Assembly: GCA_963555705.1 (NCBI GenBank)
Contig: OY743170.1
Coordinates: 29,339,362-29,403,361, forward strand
DNA length: 64,000 nucleotides
Source of the DNA: Ligustrum vulgare
Lineage: Eukaryota; Streptophyta; Magnoliopsida; Lamiales; Oleaceae
Reading direction: 5' to 3'
This document shows, one piece after another, positions 34,622 through 46,099 of the stretch. Position 1 is the stretch's first letter; the number at the start of each line of letters is the position of its first letter. The notes beneath the pieces are model-generated. The model was not told the origin of the DNA, did not search any database, and was given only the letters and a program-made list of their open reading frames with translations. Both the position numbers and the translations under genes were made by a program.

Positions 34622-35175
34622 GAATTGCCAAGAATTCTCTAGTATCAATCTCTGCAAAAGTGATCCTCTCTTTGCCTCTCGCACTCTCTGTCTAACTTAG
34701 GCTAAATTCCCGAGTATATTATGTTAAAATCGCGCACAAAAGACCAAAACAGGCCCAGTCGGAAGCCCACTCGATCGTGTTGTAGGGATTCTAGCGATCG
34801 CGTGGCTGACCTGTTTTTCGTTCTGCATAAATTTATCACCCATGTCGCGATCACTGCAATGGAATGATCGCGATCACGACATAGAGTTTTTGACGCGATT
34901 CTCCATCTTTTCCTTGGATTTCAAGTTAGTCCTCTAGTTTTATTTGCAACGTGTATCCCCCAACTTTTGATTTGATCAATTTGACCCCAGAACTTCCGTT
35001 TCTCTTCAATTTTTCTACTTTTGACCTTTATTTCCCGCAATTGCTTCCTTGTTCCTCTTTTTGACTAAAATCTGAAATAACAACAATTAAACGCAATTTA
35101 GGTAGAATAAATTCATAAAACACAATATATATTCTCCTTTTGGCATATCCCCAAGTGTATAAAATACACTTACCA
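34622..35175 (-). repeat. Truncated Athila 3' LTR
   Basis: Begins (minus) TGGTAAGTGTATTTTATACA. Colinear with 45545-46099, including the GATCGCG palindrome region (34765-34890). Confidence 0.9.
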
Positions 35176-36952
35176 AATACCCCCAAACTAGAATTATTGT
35201 TCGTCCTCGAACAATGGACAATAAACTACAAAATCAAATAGACAGGAGATAAAATATTTTTTTTGTGCCAACATGCTTACCATATGCCTCCATAGTCCAA
35301 ATCAATTTATGCTTTAAGCAAACGTCATGAATAACAATGCAAAATAATTTCTAGTTCTATCATGCCAGAGTTTCATGTGTGTGTGTGAATAGCCAATGTC
35401 AAATGCATACTCATGCTAAAGATATACTCAACACCGTGTGGCTCATTATGCATAATCCAGCCCGAATCCCATGTGGTCAATCTATGAATTCTAATGAAAT
35501 TCCTTTCACCACTCATAGATGATCACCACTTTCTGCTTTTCATTCACATATCCCGGGTTTCTATCTATGTGGGTTCTAAAAATATTCTTTGCTTTTTCCA
35601 CACAATGTAGTCAGAATCAGAAATATGCATGCATAACAAATCAAAAGATAGCAGTCCCCAATTCTACAACCTCAACCACTACAGCTCAGTCAACAAAGCT
35701 TATACCATGCAATTATATATATATATATATATTTTTTTTTTCTTTGATGGACGACTTTTTCTTTTAATGTCCCTGTCTTTTACCATCTTTGTGCAGAACT
35801 TTTCATACTGGCTTTCTACATGACCCCTGTAGCGGGCTTTCAGATCGGAAACTCCCAAACCAGTTGGCTTTAGGGTACCAGGTACAAAGAACCCCTCAGA
35901 CGTACTTGCCCGAGTCATAAAGGCTTAAACAGAAAAGTAAAAGATGTTATAATGTCTTATGTGTAAGTTCACTCTCCGTACTTACTTTCTAATTGACCCC
36001 TGTAGCGAGCTTTAGGTCGATGACTCCCAAGCCAGTTGGCTTTAGGGCACCTGGTTTGAAAGACCCCTCGGACTTACTTACTCGAGTCAAAAAGGTATTT
36101 GAAGAGTAGAATAAGACCTTCAGCATTTTTCTATTTTTATGCTGGAAATGGTTTATACCCGTTGACCAAACTGTAATGACTAAAGTGAAAACCAAGAACC
36201 ACAGACCTCCAACCTGTCAATACATACAAATTCCAACCATTTTACCCCAAACTTGCCTTTTAGCATAATTGGTTCTAATTTAGGGGTGGGATATCTTATG
36301 ATCTAAGTTCAGGTATTTTCAAGTCATTTCTAAGTTCAAATTGCATAAACTCTGCCCCACATGTATTAAACAAAATCCCTTACACAAGCAATTATCTAAT
36401 TCTGACTATGTGCGCAATGAATATGAATCTAGCAAAACATAACTAGTTCAAAATAAGTTCATACTTTCATGTTGTCCAATTTTCAAGCCTAAGCACAAAT
36501 TGATTCATACTATATCCTAGGAAATAAGTAAGTCAACACAATTTTTAAATTTAAACTTTTTTTTTATATAGCGTTAGACATCAAATAAAGGACCAAGTTG
36601 TTACAGAATATCAATTAATACAGGTCCATACGATCAAAAGTAAATATAGCCTAAAATTAGCAACTACCCCCAAACTTAAAAAATTGCATTTCCCTTAATG
36701 AAACAATAAAACAAGGAAGAATAAAAAATGGAAGGCAAGGTAAAAAGAAAAAGATCAGGAACTTCCTGGGGGTAGGTCCGGCTGCTGTGGCTAAGATGGT
36801 CCTGCGGCGTCCTTATCCAAACGTCCTTCTATCATCTCCAATCTCGCTTCAATACTCTCAGCTCTCCTTTCGATCCTCTCCAATCGGCTCGCAATGGAGA
36901 AGAGCCTGGCTTGCACCCGTGAGATCTGACCATTGAATTCTATCATAGTATG
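35176..36952 (-). mobile_element. Athila 3' spacer with polypurine tract and duplicated box
   Basis: Purine tract AGTTTGGGGGTATT on the minus strand at 35176-35190. Two conserved boxes about 173 bases apart (35822-35900 and 35995-36080) share GACCCCTGTAGCG, AACTCCCAA and CAGTTGGCTTTAGGG. A second purine tract (minus AAGTTTGGGGGTAGTT) lies near 36665-36680. No coding sequence. Confidence 0.82.
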
Positions 36953-38103
36953 TTACATGATGCCCTGCTCCCCAGCGATGTTAGCCTGAACCAGACGGCC
37001 AAGTTGTTGTTCTAGAATTTCCAGCTGCCTATGCTGTGCTGCTTCAGCTTCCCTCCTCATGTTGACTGTGCGTGTCAAGTCAGTTAACTCCAATAGCATC
37101 TTCCGTAGGAGTCTCTCATCACCGGGAGGAGCCGGTATATGTGCTGGTGCGGCTGGTCCCGCTGGATCTGTTGGTGCCTCCGCGTCAACTGGTGCATCAG
37201 TGTCCACTGGGGCTAGTGGAGGAGCAGATGGGCCTCGAGGCACCCTAGGCCCCGTGCTCTCTCGAGTACGTCTGCTGATAATCGCTCCGAGAGGCGCAGG
37301 TTCTTCATGGGGCAATAGCTCAACTCCCTCGGCCACGCAGATAGCACTGATCAGGCAAGGGAACATAATCTGGTGGCCTGTGTCCAGCTGGGAGGAAAGT
37401 GTAAGAATGAAATCAAAAATATGTCTCCCCAAGTCCAACTTGAGTCCCCTGGCCAGATGATGAATCATACGAGCTCGGTCTTCATTGAATTGCGTCCTAT
37501 GCGATGTTGGATCAATGTTGTGGCACATGAAGATATGTAGAATCCTAATACTCTGAGTCAGCTCACCATGTTCAAACCGCTCTGGCTTCTCTAATTCCAC
37601 ATTCGACCGGCCGTATAAGAAGCTGGTGATCATTTCTATATCCAAATCAACTGGGATCTGCTCAATCCCCTCTCTTGTTAGCTCCAGTACTCTCTCAATG
37701 AAGGTCGGCGAGAAACAAATCCATTTACCCCGCACCCATGTCTTATATCTGTGAGGTGCCTCGTCAGTTTCAATAGCATGGTTGAAATTGGCGAGAAATT
37801 CTTTGACCAATAATGGGTAGGGCTTGTGTGGAGTGCCGGCCAATTTATGCCAACCCGCTCTTTCAATCAGGTGAGCCAACTCAGTATCGGGGCAGCCGGC
37901 TATGATCACTTCTCTTTCACTCCAGATTTTTCCCCCCTGAGCAGGACCTCGTATCTGTGCAGTTCCTCGCTGCCTAAAAACCTCTGAATATTTCCTATGT
38001 CTCCTTGGTCGGCTTCCGAATCCTCCGACGAGGTACCTCTTTTCCACTTAGAGGGACCAGCCTTGCCCTTCCCTTTCTGCGCAGCTGTAGCCTTCGAAGG
38101 CAT
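36953..38103 (-). pseudogene. Athila extra 3' ORF (plant transposon-type protein)
   Basis: Starts at the ATG at 38101-38103 (MPSKATAAQKGK). One frameshift lies in the C6 run near 37930; from there a frame stays open to the stop at 36953, so about 330 of ~380 codons are readable. Order: basic/acidic disordered N-terminus; a globular part with VRGKWICFSPTFIERVLEL, resembling the 'putative plant transposon protein' domain of Athila-derived ORFs; a Pro/Ala/Asp hinge; and a C-terminal helix (RREAEAAQHRQLEILEQQLG) likely to coil. It is in the position of the env-like ORF, but no membrane segment is seen. Function unknown. Confidence 0.75.
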
Positions 38104-39324
38104 TATTGTACCTATAGAGAACAAACTCATCATTAGAACCAATGTGAGAGTGGGAAAATACAAGAATAATTGCATAAACCCCCAAACTTGTGAAAAATTG
38201 CACGATAGAAGAGAAAGAATAGTGAAACGACCCGACGAAGTGGTGACGTGAGCGTGCAATGGCCCTGCAGTGACCTTGCAATGGCCCTGCAGTGACTGCA
38301 ATGGTGCTAGGAATTCAATCATGCAAATTTGTGTAATACAATGAGCCAACAAGCGAAATTATAGCACAAATCCTTTGAAAAACATGTAATAAGAGTGATT
38401 GCACCAGTGGAATGCTCAAATTGCAACAAAATTCTAGTTGGGACATTTTATCGAACACATTGAAGGCATTACACAAATAATGAAGAAATCACAACTTTTG
38501 GCATATGGAAGTTACCCAAAATTTAAACCCATCATTTCCACACACAATCTATCCACATTCTAACCTAGCCCATTCTCCATTCGATCAAATTTTTGAAATA
38601 TGCAAATATAGGGCAAAAACCGGTCAAAAGAGGAAAATAACCAATTTCTATAATTTCATACCTTGATTTCGTGAATAGGGGTGTGGAAGACTTTGATTAT
38701 GCACGAAATTGATGGAGAGAACTCAAAGAAACGAGAATCAATTGAAATGGTGGCGAAAATGGGGAGCTTTCGCCCGACAGCGTGTGATATAAACTAAATG
38801 AAGCTGCCAGGTTTTAAAAGTGGTTCTCGCGCCCAGAACAAACACGCGATCATGTAGTGTACCCACTAGCAATCGCGTGGTTAAGGCAAAATAAATCTGT
38901 TGAAAATAATGAGCTTTGTCGCGATCATGCCTATGCTAGGTATCGATCGCGACTTGGCCCCTTTTTTTTTTTTTTGGTAAATTATTTTGAAAATAGCAAT
39001 AGGCCCAAAAAAATGATTTTTAAATGACAACTTAAGCCCAAGTCATGCAATTTCTAAAAAAAATAAAACAGTCTACAAGATGTCTAAAATGCCTATTCAT
39101 GCACCAAATGACTGATATGAATGAACATTGCACAAAAATATTCCAACGTGCACTTATGCACCTAAAACTATCTAAAGCACTGGTCATGAATGCAATAATG
39201 ATAAAAATGATGAAAATGCTAGACTAAAGTAAAAATAAAACATAATAAGCAAAAGAGAAGAAAAATCGGGTTGCCTCCCAACAAGCGCTCTGTTTATAGT
39301 CTCAAGCCCGACTTTCTGCGTTGT
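38104..39324 (-). mobile_element. Athila spacer between integrase and extra ORF
   Basis: About 1.2 kb non-coding. It holds small duplications (AATGGCCCTGCAGTGA near 38260-38295) and a piece like the LTR palindrome region (GCGCCCAGAACA, CGATCATG, TCGATCGCGACTTGG at 38825-38960). Confidence 0.65.
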
Positions 39325-39898
39325 TCACTCTGGAATGGCGATGTCAATGTATGACTTCTCCTTTTCAAAATCAACTTCAAAATAATGCTTGATTCTCTGC
39401 CCATTCACTTTAAAATGACCTTTAGTTGGATGATGAAGCTCAAATGTGCCATATGGAAATACTTGTGCAATTGTGAAAGGACCAGACCATCTCGACCTCA
39501 ATTTTCCACGAAAGAGCTTCAAACGTGAATTGTACAAGATCACCTGATCTCCAACCTGAAACTCTCTCTTGTGAATATGGCGATCATGCCACTTCTTAGT
39601 CCGCTCCTTATAGATTGATGCATTCTCATAAGCTCCTAAGTGAAATTCATCCAATGCATTAAGTTGTAAGAGTCTCTGATTTTTGGCTAAGTCCATATCA
39701 AGTTTCAACTGTTTTAAAGCCCAGTCTGCCTTGTGTTCAAATTCAACAAGCAAATGACACGCTTTCCCATATACCAACTGAAATGGTGATATCCCGATGG
39801 AGTTTTGAAAGCTGTCCTACATGCCCACAAAGCATCATCCAATTTGTTAGCCAGTCTTTACGGGATGACCTCACTGTTGTTTCCAAAATCCTTTTCGA
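39325..39898 (-). pseudogene. Athila integrase C-terminal (GPY/F) part
   Basis: A 150-codon frame (39325-39777) with MVYGKACHLLVEFEHKADWA, a basic KWHDRHI stretch and the GPF module SRWSGPFTIAQVFPYGTFEL. 39778-39898 is the join to the core, with a stop and a frameshift. This part binds DNA and target chromatin in the family. Confidence 0.88.
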
Positions 39899-40930
39899 CT
39901 ACCTGTTTGATGTTTCCACCTGCCCACTAGTCTTCGGATGATAGGTTGTCCCCATGCGATGATGAGTCCCATATTTGGCCAGTACTGCCTTGAATAACTT
40001 GTTGTTGAAATGAGTCCCACCATCACTTATGATTGCTCTTGGTGCTCCAAACCGAGTAAAAATATTTTTTCTGATAAAATCAACCACAATTCGGGCATCA
40101 CTTATTGGACATGCTTTTGCTTCCACCCACTTCGACACATAATCAACCGCCACCAATATATGTTTGTTGGCATCCTTAAACACTGTTGGCCAATAAAACC
40201 CACATTGCAAAACTTTAGTTGCTGTTTTAGTGGCTCCCATGTGTCCACCATATGGAGATGAATGGCATCTCTCTAGAACAGGTATAACCTCCTCATCCGG
40301 AATATACCGTCTAATTATTTGATCTGGTCCCCTTCTGTACAAAAATGGGTCTTCCCAATAAAAGAATTTCAGATCGTGAAAGAATTTCTTCTTCTGCTGG
40401 TATGTAAAATCAGGTGGCAGAACGTTGCTAACCAAGTAATTTACATAATCTGCAAACCAGGGCCCCTTATTCTTCTCTACCTGCATCATATGGGCTAACA
40501 ACATCAACTGTTCATATGGAAATACTTCGTTTATGTCTTCAAGACTCTCCTGATCTACTTGCTCCAATCTGGATAAATGATCTGCAATCTGATTTTCTGT
40601 ACCCTTTTTATCCCAAATTTCAATGTCAAACTCTTGAAGCAGTAAAACCCATCGGATCAGTCTAGGCTTGGCATCTTTTTTTCCAAATAAGTACTTCAAC
40701 GCAAAGTGATCTGTGTAAACCACCACTTTTGATCCTATGAGATAAGACCTATATTTGTCGAAGGCAAATACCACAGCCAACAGCTCTTTCTCAGTTGTGG
40801 CGTAATTTATCTGCGCATCAGTCAATGTTCTGCTGGCATAATAAATTACATGGAAAATTTTGTCCTTTCTCTGCCCCAATGCTGCCCCCACAGCGTAGTC
40901 ACTCGCGTCACACATGAGCTCAAAAGGCAA
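39899..40930 (-). pseudogene. Athila RNase H and integrase core, with internal deletion
   Basis: RNase H occupies about residues 1-125, with the acidic positions visible in [24 protein letters not shown] and [11 protein letters not shown]. Then the integrase N-terminus with the two zinc-binding His ([14 protein letters not shown]). The frame jumps in phase from FKDANKH to [14 protein letters not shown]: the CxxC half of the zinc finger and the first catalytic Asp region are absent. The second Asp (IISDGGTHF) and Glu (SGQVETSNR) remain. An in-frame deletion of roughly 45 codons is inferred; strand transfer would be impossible. Confidence 0.9.
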
Positions 40931-40944
40931 ACTCCAGTCTGGTG

Positions 40945-42213
40945 CTACGATATTGGTGCAGTAGTTAATTTTTCTTTGAGTGTATTAAAGGATGATAAAC
41001 TCTCTTCAGAAAAAATAAAAACTACGTCCTTTTCCAATAAATTACACAGGGGCTTAGTGATTTTGGAAAAATCTTTTATAAACCTCCTGTAAAATCCAGC
41101 ATGACCTAAGAAGCTTCTTACTCCTTTAACTGAGTTAGGTAGTGGTAGTTTTTGAATTACTTGGACTTTAGCCCTGTCCACCTCAATTCCTTTTTCTGAA
41201 ATCCTCTGGCCTAGCACAATCCCCTCGTGCACCATAAAATGACACTTCTCCCAATTTAACACCAAAATTGTTTTCGTGCATCTTTTAAGCACTAGGGAGA
41301 GGTGGTGTAGACAGTCATCAAACGAGGATCCAAAGACTGAGAAATCATCCATAAAGACTTCAATAAAGCTCTCCACCATATCGGAAAATATTTCCATCAT
41401 GCATCTCTGGAAGGTTGCTGGAGTGTTACACAGTCCAAACTGCATTCTTCTGAAAGCAAATGTACCATAGGGACAGGTAAACGTAGTTTTCTCCTGGTCA
41501 TCCAGAGCGATGGAAATCAGATTGTAGCCTAAATATCCATTCAGAAAGCAATAGTGTGAATGCCCTGCTAGCTTCTCCAACATCTGATCGATGAACGATA
41601 ATGGAAAATGATCTTTTCTGGTTGCAGCATTCAGTTTCCTGTAATCAATACACACTCTCCATCCGGTCACTGTCCTTGTAGGGATCAACTCGTTGTTTTC
41701 ATTCGTAATCACTGTCATACCCCCCTTCTTTGGCACTACATGAACTGGACTGACCCAAGCACAGTCTGAGATCGGATATATGATACCAGCATCAAGTAAT
41801 TTTAAAATCTCTTTTCTCACTACTTCTTTCAAAGTCGGATTCAGTCTGCGCTGTCCTTCCACTGATGGCTTGGAATCATCTTCCATCAAAATCTTATGCA
41901 TGCAAATAGTCGGACTAATACCCTTGATGTCGGAAATAGTCCATCCAATTGCGGTTTTATGTTCCTTCACTACCCTCAGCAACCGTTCTTCTTCCAAAGC
42001 TGTCAAGTGGCTTGAAATGATAATTGACAGTGTTGATGACTCCCCCAAATATGCATATCGCAGGTGGGATGGTAAAGGTTTCAACTCCAAAGTGGGAGGA
42101 ATTTCATACGATGATCGAGATTTCTGCAAATTTTCACCCAATGGCTCAAAATAGCGACCTGCTCTTAGCGTGAACCTTGGTGATGCCTCTAATTCGTTAG
42201 CCATCCTTGCCAC
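40945..42213 (-). pseudogene. Athila reverse transcriptase
   Basis: A 422-codon frame, separated from protease by one in-frame stop (42241-42243) and from RNase H by a one-base frameshift near 40950. RT blocks: SPVHVVPKKGGMTV, WRVCIDYRKLNAATRKDHFP, FLNGYLGYN, TFAFRRMQFGLCNTPATFQR and FMDDFSVFG (catalytic FMDD about residue 290), then SFLGHAGFYRRFIKDFSKI. The first catalytic Asp, in the motif normally read FLDGY, is Asn here, which should abolish polymerisation. Confidence 0.93.
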
Positions 42214-42240
42214 TTCTTCTTTTTCTGAGTTTACAGATTC

Positions 42241-43278
42241 TTACTGAACGATGCACGCCTCCAATGGATCTTCAGGATGCTCCTCATCATATACACCTCG
42301 AATTACTTCTTGCACAAGACCCACCTTGAAACACATATCCAATGAAGAGGGATACTTTATAGACTTAAAGATGTTGAATGTGATCTTTTCCTCATCCACA
42401 CGAAATACTAGTGTTCCTTCGTGAACATCTATCAACGCTTTTCCAGTCCGCAAGAATGGTCGTCCCAAAATGAGCGGGATTGTTTTATCTTCCTCTATAT
42501 CCAGGATAACAAAATCTGTAGGGTAAATGAATTTACCCACTCTTATCAAAACGTCTTCAAGCAACCCCCAAGGGTATTTTATCGAGCGATCTGCTAACTG
42601 GAAGGAGATGGTAGTTGGTTTTGCTTCTCCAATCCTGAGCTTCCTGAAGATAGATAAAGGAATTAGATTAATACTAGCACCTAAATCACATAAAGCGGAT
42701 TCAAATTCAATAGAACCAATAGTGCAAGGGATTGTGAAACTCCTTGGATCGTTCAGTTTGGGAGGTAATTTCTTCTGAATTATTGCACTGCATTCTTCGG
42801 TGAGCATCACTGTCTCATGCTCGTCCAGCTTTCGTTTATTTGTGAGGATTTCTTTCATGAATTTCGCATAGCTCGGCATCTGGGTCAAAGTTTCTGCGAA
42901 GGGAATGTTGATGTGCAGCTGCTTGATTTCATCGATGAATTTAGGAAACTGCTGGTCTAGCTTATGCTTCCTCAGCCTCTGTGGATATGGTATGGGAGGT
43001 ACGTAGGCTTTAACTGGGGTCGGGGCCTTCTTCACCTGATCTTCTTCTGACCTGTCGAATTTTTCTGTTGAATTTTCTCTCTCCGTGTGATCAACTTCTT
43101 TCTCTTCCACTGCTTCTGTCACAGTTTTTGATTTATCCGTTCTTTTCACATTGATTTCTGGTAATTGGACCCCACTTCTGGTTGTTATGGCTTGTACTTG
43201 TTCTCTCGGGTTTGTTTCTACATTACTGGGCAATTTACCTTGTTGTCTTTCCGATCTTGCATTTGCCAACTGTCCCAA
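42241..43278 (-). pseudogene. Athila gag end and aspartic protease
   Basis: Basic/acidic linker (residues 1-100), then KFMKEILTNKRKL, and an aspartic protease domain near residues 195-300 with the active-site triplet in CDLGASINLIPLS and ILGRPFLRTGKALIDV as flap/second half. DLGA in place of DTGA is usual for Athila. Same frame as the gag piece above and the RT below, divided by single stops at each end. Protease matures the polyprotein. Confidence 0.9.
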
Positions 43279-43314
43279 TTGAACTTTTATTTCTTTAATG
43301 TCAGCTTGATGACT

Positions 43315-44432
43315 TTACAGCAGCTGGAGTATCAATTCTTCACTGGAGGTCTTCTTCACTTGTTGTTGCTGAAACCCTGGCGGTCGTTGGACATTTTGAT
43401 TGTTAGCCCATGAAAAGTTTGGATGCTTCCACCATTCAGGATTATACATCCGTGAATACATTCCTCCTTGTTGCCTCTGATCGTTCCCAACAAAGTTCGC
43501 CTGCCCCTTATCCGGTTGACCTTGATATGCCATAGGACATTCTGATAATGCATGATTCTCAAAACAGTAATCACAAACTATGGTTGTCTGAGCTGCAAGC
43601 ACTGGCTGCTGATTCATGCTGTCAAATTTCTTCGTCAATACGTCCAATTTAGCATTAATAGCTGTAATTTCATTGACCACAGCTATTCCACCAGATTTCT
43701 GTGCAGTGCAATCTGAGTACCACTGATAACTGTTTGCCGCCATTTTCTCGAATATTTCAGAGGCTTTGTCATAGGTCAAATCCATCAAAGATCCACCTGC
43801 TGCTGAATCTGCATGCTTCTTGTTGTCACTGGTCAACCCGTTGTAGAAGGTTTGTATGAGGATCCAATCAGCTATTCCATGAGTAGGACATTGTCGAACC
43901 AGCTCGTTGAATCTCTCCCAAGCCTAAAAAATGGACTCTCCTGGCTGTTGGTTGAAAGAAAGAATTTCACACCTTAGCTTTGATATCCGGCCAGGTGGAA
44001 AGAACTTATCAACAAATTTTTGACTCATTACTTCCCAAGTCGTAATTGTGTGGAGGGGTAACGTGTAGAACCATGCCTTTGCCTTGTCTGCCAAGGAGAA
44101 GGGAAATAGTTTCAACTTCAGGCGTCACCTGGAACTCCATTCATGTGCTGCATGTCACATAGTTCTTGGAAAGTTCGCAGGTGTGCATGTGGATCTTCAG
44201 ACGGCAGCCCATGGAATACGGCAGAGTTTTGGATCAGAGAGATCAAAGAAGTCTTGATCTCAAAGTTGTTAGCAGGGATAGCAGGCGGTACTATACAAGT
44301 TCCAATGTTTCCTACTGGAGGAATCATATAATCTCTCAATGCACGCCTCCCGTTGTTAGGTTGATTCTGCTGTTGAACAACAATGTCTGCTGGCAGATTA
44401 TCTTGATTATGCTGAATTCTATTATCTGCCAT
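43315..44432 (-). pseudogene. Athila gag
   Basis: Three pieces. N-terminal (44118-44432): ADNRIQHNQDNLPADIV...RALRDYMIPP...FHGLPSEDPHAHLRTFQELC. Capsid (43924-44115) with LADKAKAWFYTLP and FPPGRISKLRCEI. After a stop replacing one codon, AWERFNELVRQCP through a CCHC-like knuckle, CDYCFENHALSEC (CX2CX3HX4C), and a WKHPNFSWANN tail. Lesions: a frameshift at about 44117, and stops near 43921 and at 43315. Gag coats and packages RNA. Confidence 0.92.
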
Positions 44433-44637
44433 TCTAAATCTGTATGTTGAGCTGCTTCCACCAGTTGTTTGCGCCTTTGTCGAAAAGTGCGTTCAATTTC
44501 TGTATCAAAAGATTTAGTTCTTCTTAACATGAATTAATAAAACAAATAGAAAATAAAACAAAGCAAAAACTAAATTAAAGCAAAATAAAATTCAAATTAA
44601 AGTAAGAATTTATTGGTATCGATATTAGTAAAAACAG

Positions 44638-44655
44638 TCCCCGATAACGGCACCA
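44638..44655 (-). other. Athila primer-binding site
   Basis: The minus strand reads TGGTGCCGTTATCGGGGA, 16 of 18 as in the Asp-tRNA complement, six bases after the LTR end (TTGAACA). Confidence 0.93.
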
Positions 44656-44661
44656 AAAACT

Positions 44662-46099
44662 TGTTCAATGATATCTCGCGATGCGAAATACCCCCGCAAG
44701 TGCACGGGTCGTGAAGAGTAGTTAAAATGGACCTGAGAGTCTGGATTATCGTTCCCTCAAAGACTGTTTACTAATTACCGAAATGTGTAAATTCTTATCC
44801 TTATTTGAACCAATAAATGAATTTGGATTGTTTGAAAACTAATATTTATAACCGTGACTAAAAGATTAAACCTTTTCACGAGATTGAGATTTTACGATTG
44901 CTGATTGTTTTTAAATATAGTTGAATGAAGTTGGGATTCACGGGTTCACCTAGCCAATTAAATCAACTCCTATTCTAGATTTTATTTTCTAAATATGTGT
45001 TCGATCGAATTCACTAATTCAAATTGAGATTCCTCTCTCGAGTTTAAATCAATCCAACCTAAATAAGTCAACCTTATATATCTATAGCGGGTCTGAATAT
45101 TCCTTATCTAGATGCATTACATGCAAGAATTCACACATGATCGCACTAATCACAAGAGTATATCTCTATCTCTCGTTCAATTAATAGATTTATTACATAG
45201 ATCTATATTATTAACTCACCTCTCGGATTATGAAAATAACACATTAAATCATGAAAAAGTGGTCAATTCATTCAAGCAATTAACGCAATAATAAATCAAC
45301 ACATGCATTGAGGCGTTAAAATAAGGAATATGAAATTAAAGTAATTGACTAGGCTACATCGTGATTCCCAACGTTAAGATTAGTTACATATAACGAACAA
45401 TTGATAAAAAAAATCTAAATCAAAATTAAACATGTTGGAATTTATGAAATTAACAATAAGAAAGAAGTCTTGCACCAAGAATCGAGTTCCCGTGTTAAGC
45501 TCCTAAATTTCCCCGCTTTTCCTTGCTTGAATCTCTTACAAATTTGATGTCGAATTGCCAAGAATTCTCTAGTATTAAGCTCTGCAAAAGTGCTCATCTC
45601 GTTGCCTCTCGCGCTCTCTATCTAACTTAGGTTAAATTCTCGAGTATATTATGTTAAAATCGCGCACAAAAGCCCAAAACAGGCCAGTCGGAAGCCCACA
45701 TGATCGCGTGGTAGGGGTTCCAGCGATCGCGTGGCTGACCTGTTTTTCGTTCTGCATAAATTTATCGCCCATGTCGCGATCACTGCAATGGAATGGTCGC
45801 GATCGCGACATAAAGTTTTTGACGCGATTCTCCATCTTTTCCTTGGCTTTCAAGTTAGTCCTCTAGTTTTATTTGCAACGTGTATCCCCAACTTTTGATT
45901 TGATCAATTTGACCCCAGAACTTCTGTTTCTCTTCAATTTTTCTACTTTTGACCTTTATTTCCAGCAATTGCTTCCTTGTTCCTCTTTTTGACTAAAATA
46001 AAAAATAACAACAATTTAACGCAATTTAGGTAGAATAAATTCATAAAACACAATGATATATTCTCGTTTTGGCATATCCCCAATGATATACACTTATCA
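44662..46099 (-). repeat. Athila 5' LTR, 1438 bp
   Basis: Begins (minus) TGATAAGTGTATATCATTGG and ends TTGAACA. It contains the palindrome cluster at 45703-45808 and a TAATATAC box near 45645-45660. Confidence 0.92.
45703..45808. promoter_or_regulatory. GATCGCG palindrome cluster in the Athila LTR
   Basis: TCGCGATCGCGA (45797-45808, a perfect 12-mer), GCGATCGCG (45723-45731), GTCGCGATC (about 45773) and TGATCGCGTGG (45701-45711). Upstream, in LTR orientation, of the TAATATAC box. The same cluster, mutated, is in the 3' LTR at 34765-34890. Confidence 0.55.

Larger units (their letters stand above)
34622..46099 (-). mobile_element. Athila element, nearly full length, 3' LTR truncated
   Basis: Order on the minus strand: 5' LTR 44662-46099, PBS 44638-44655, gag, protease, RT, RNase H, integrase, extra 3' ORF, spacer, purine tract 35176-35190 and a 3' LTR (34622-35175) that keeps only its first 554 bases. 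Inserted in the chromovirus-like LTR at 46100. The other side meets integrase sequence rather than the rest of that LTR, so a deletion removed the 3' LTR end and flanking DNA. All pol parts have inactivating lesions. Confidence 0.9.

Noticed and set aside
36953..38103. Athila 3' ORF as a retroviral envelope gene
   Set aside because: No signal peptide, membrane segment or cysteine pattern; resembles a plant transposon-type protein instead.
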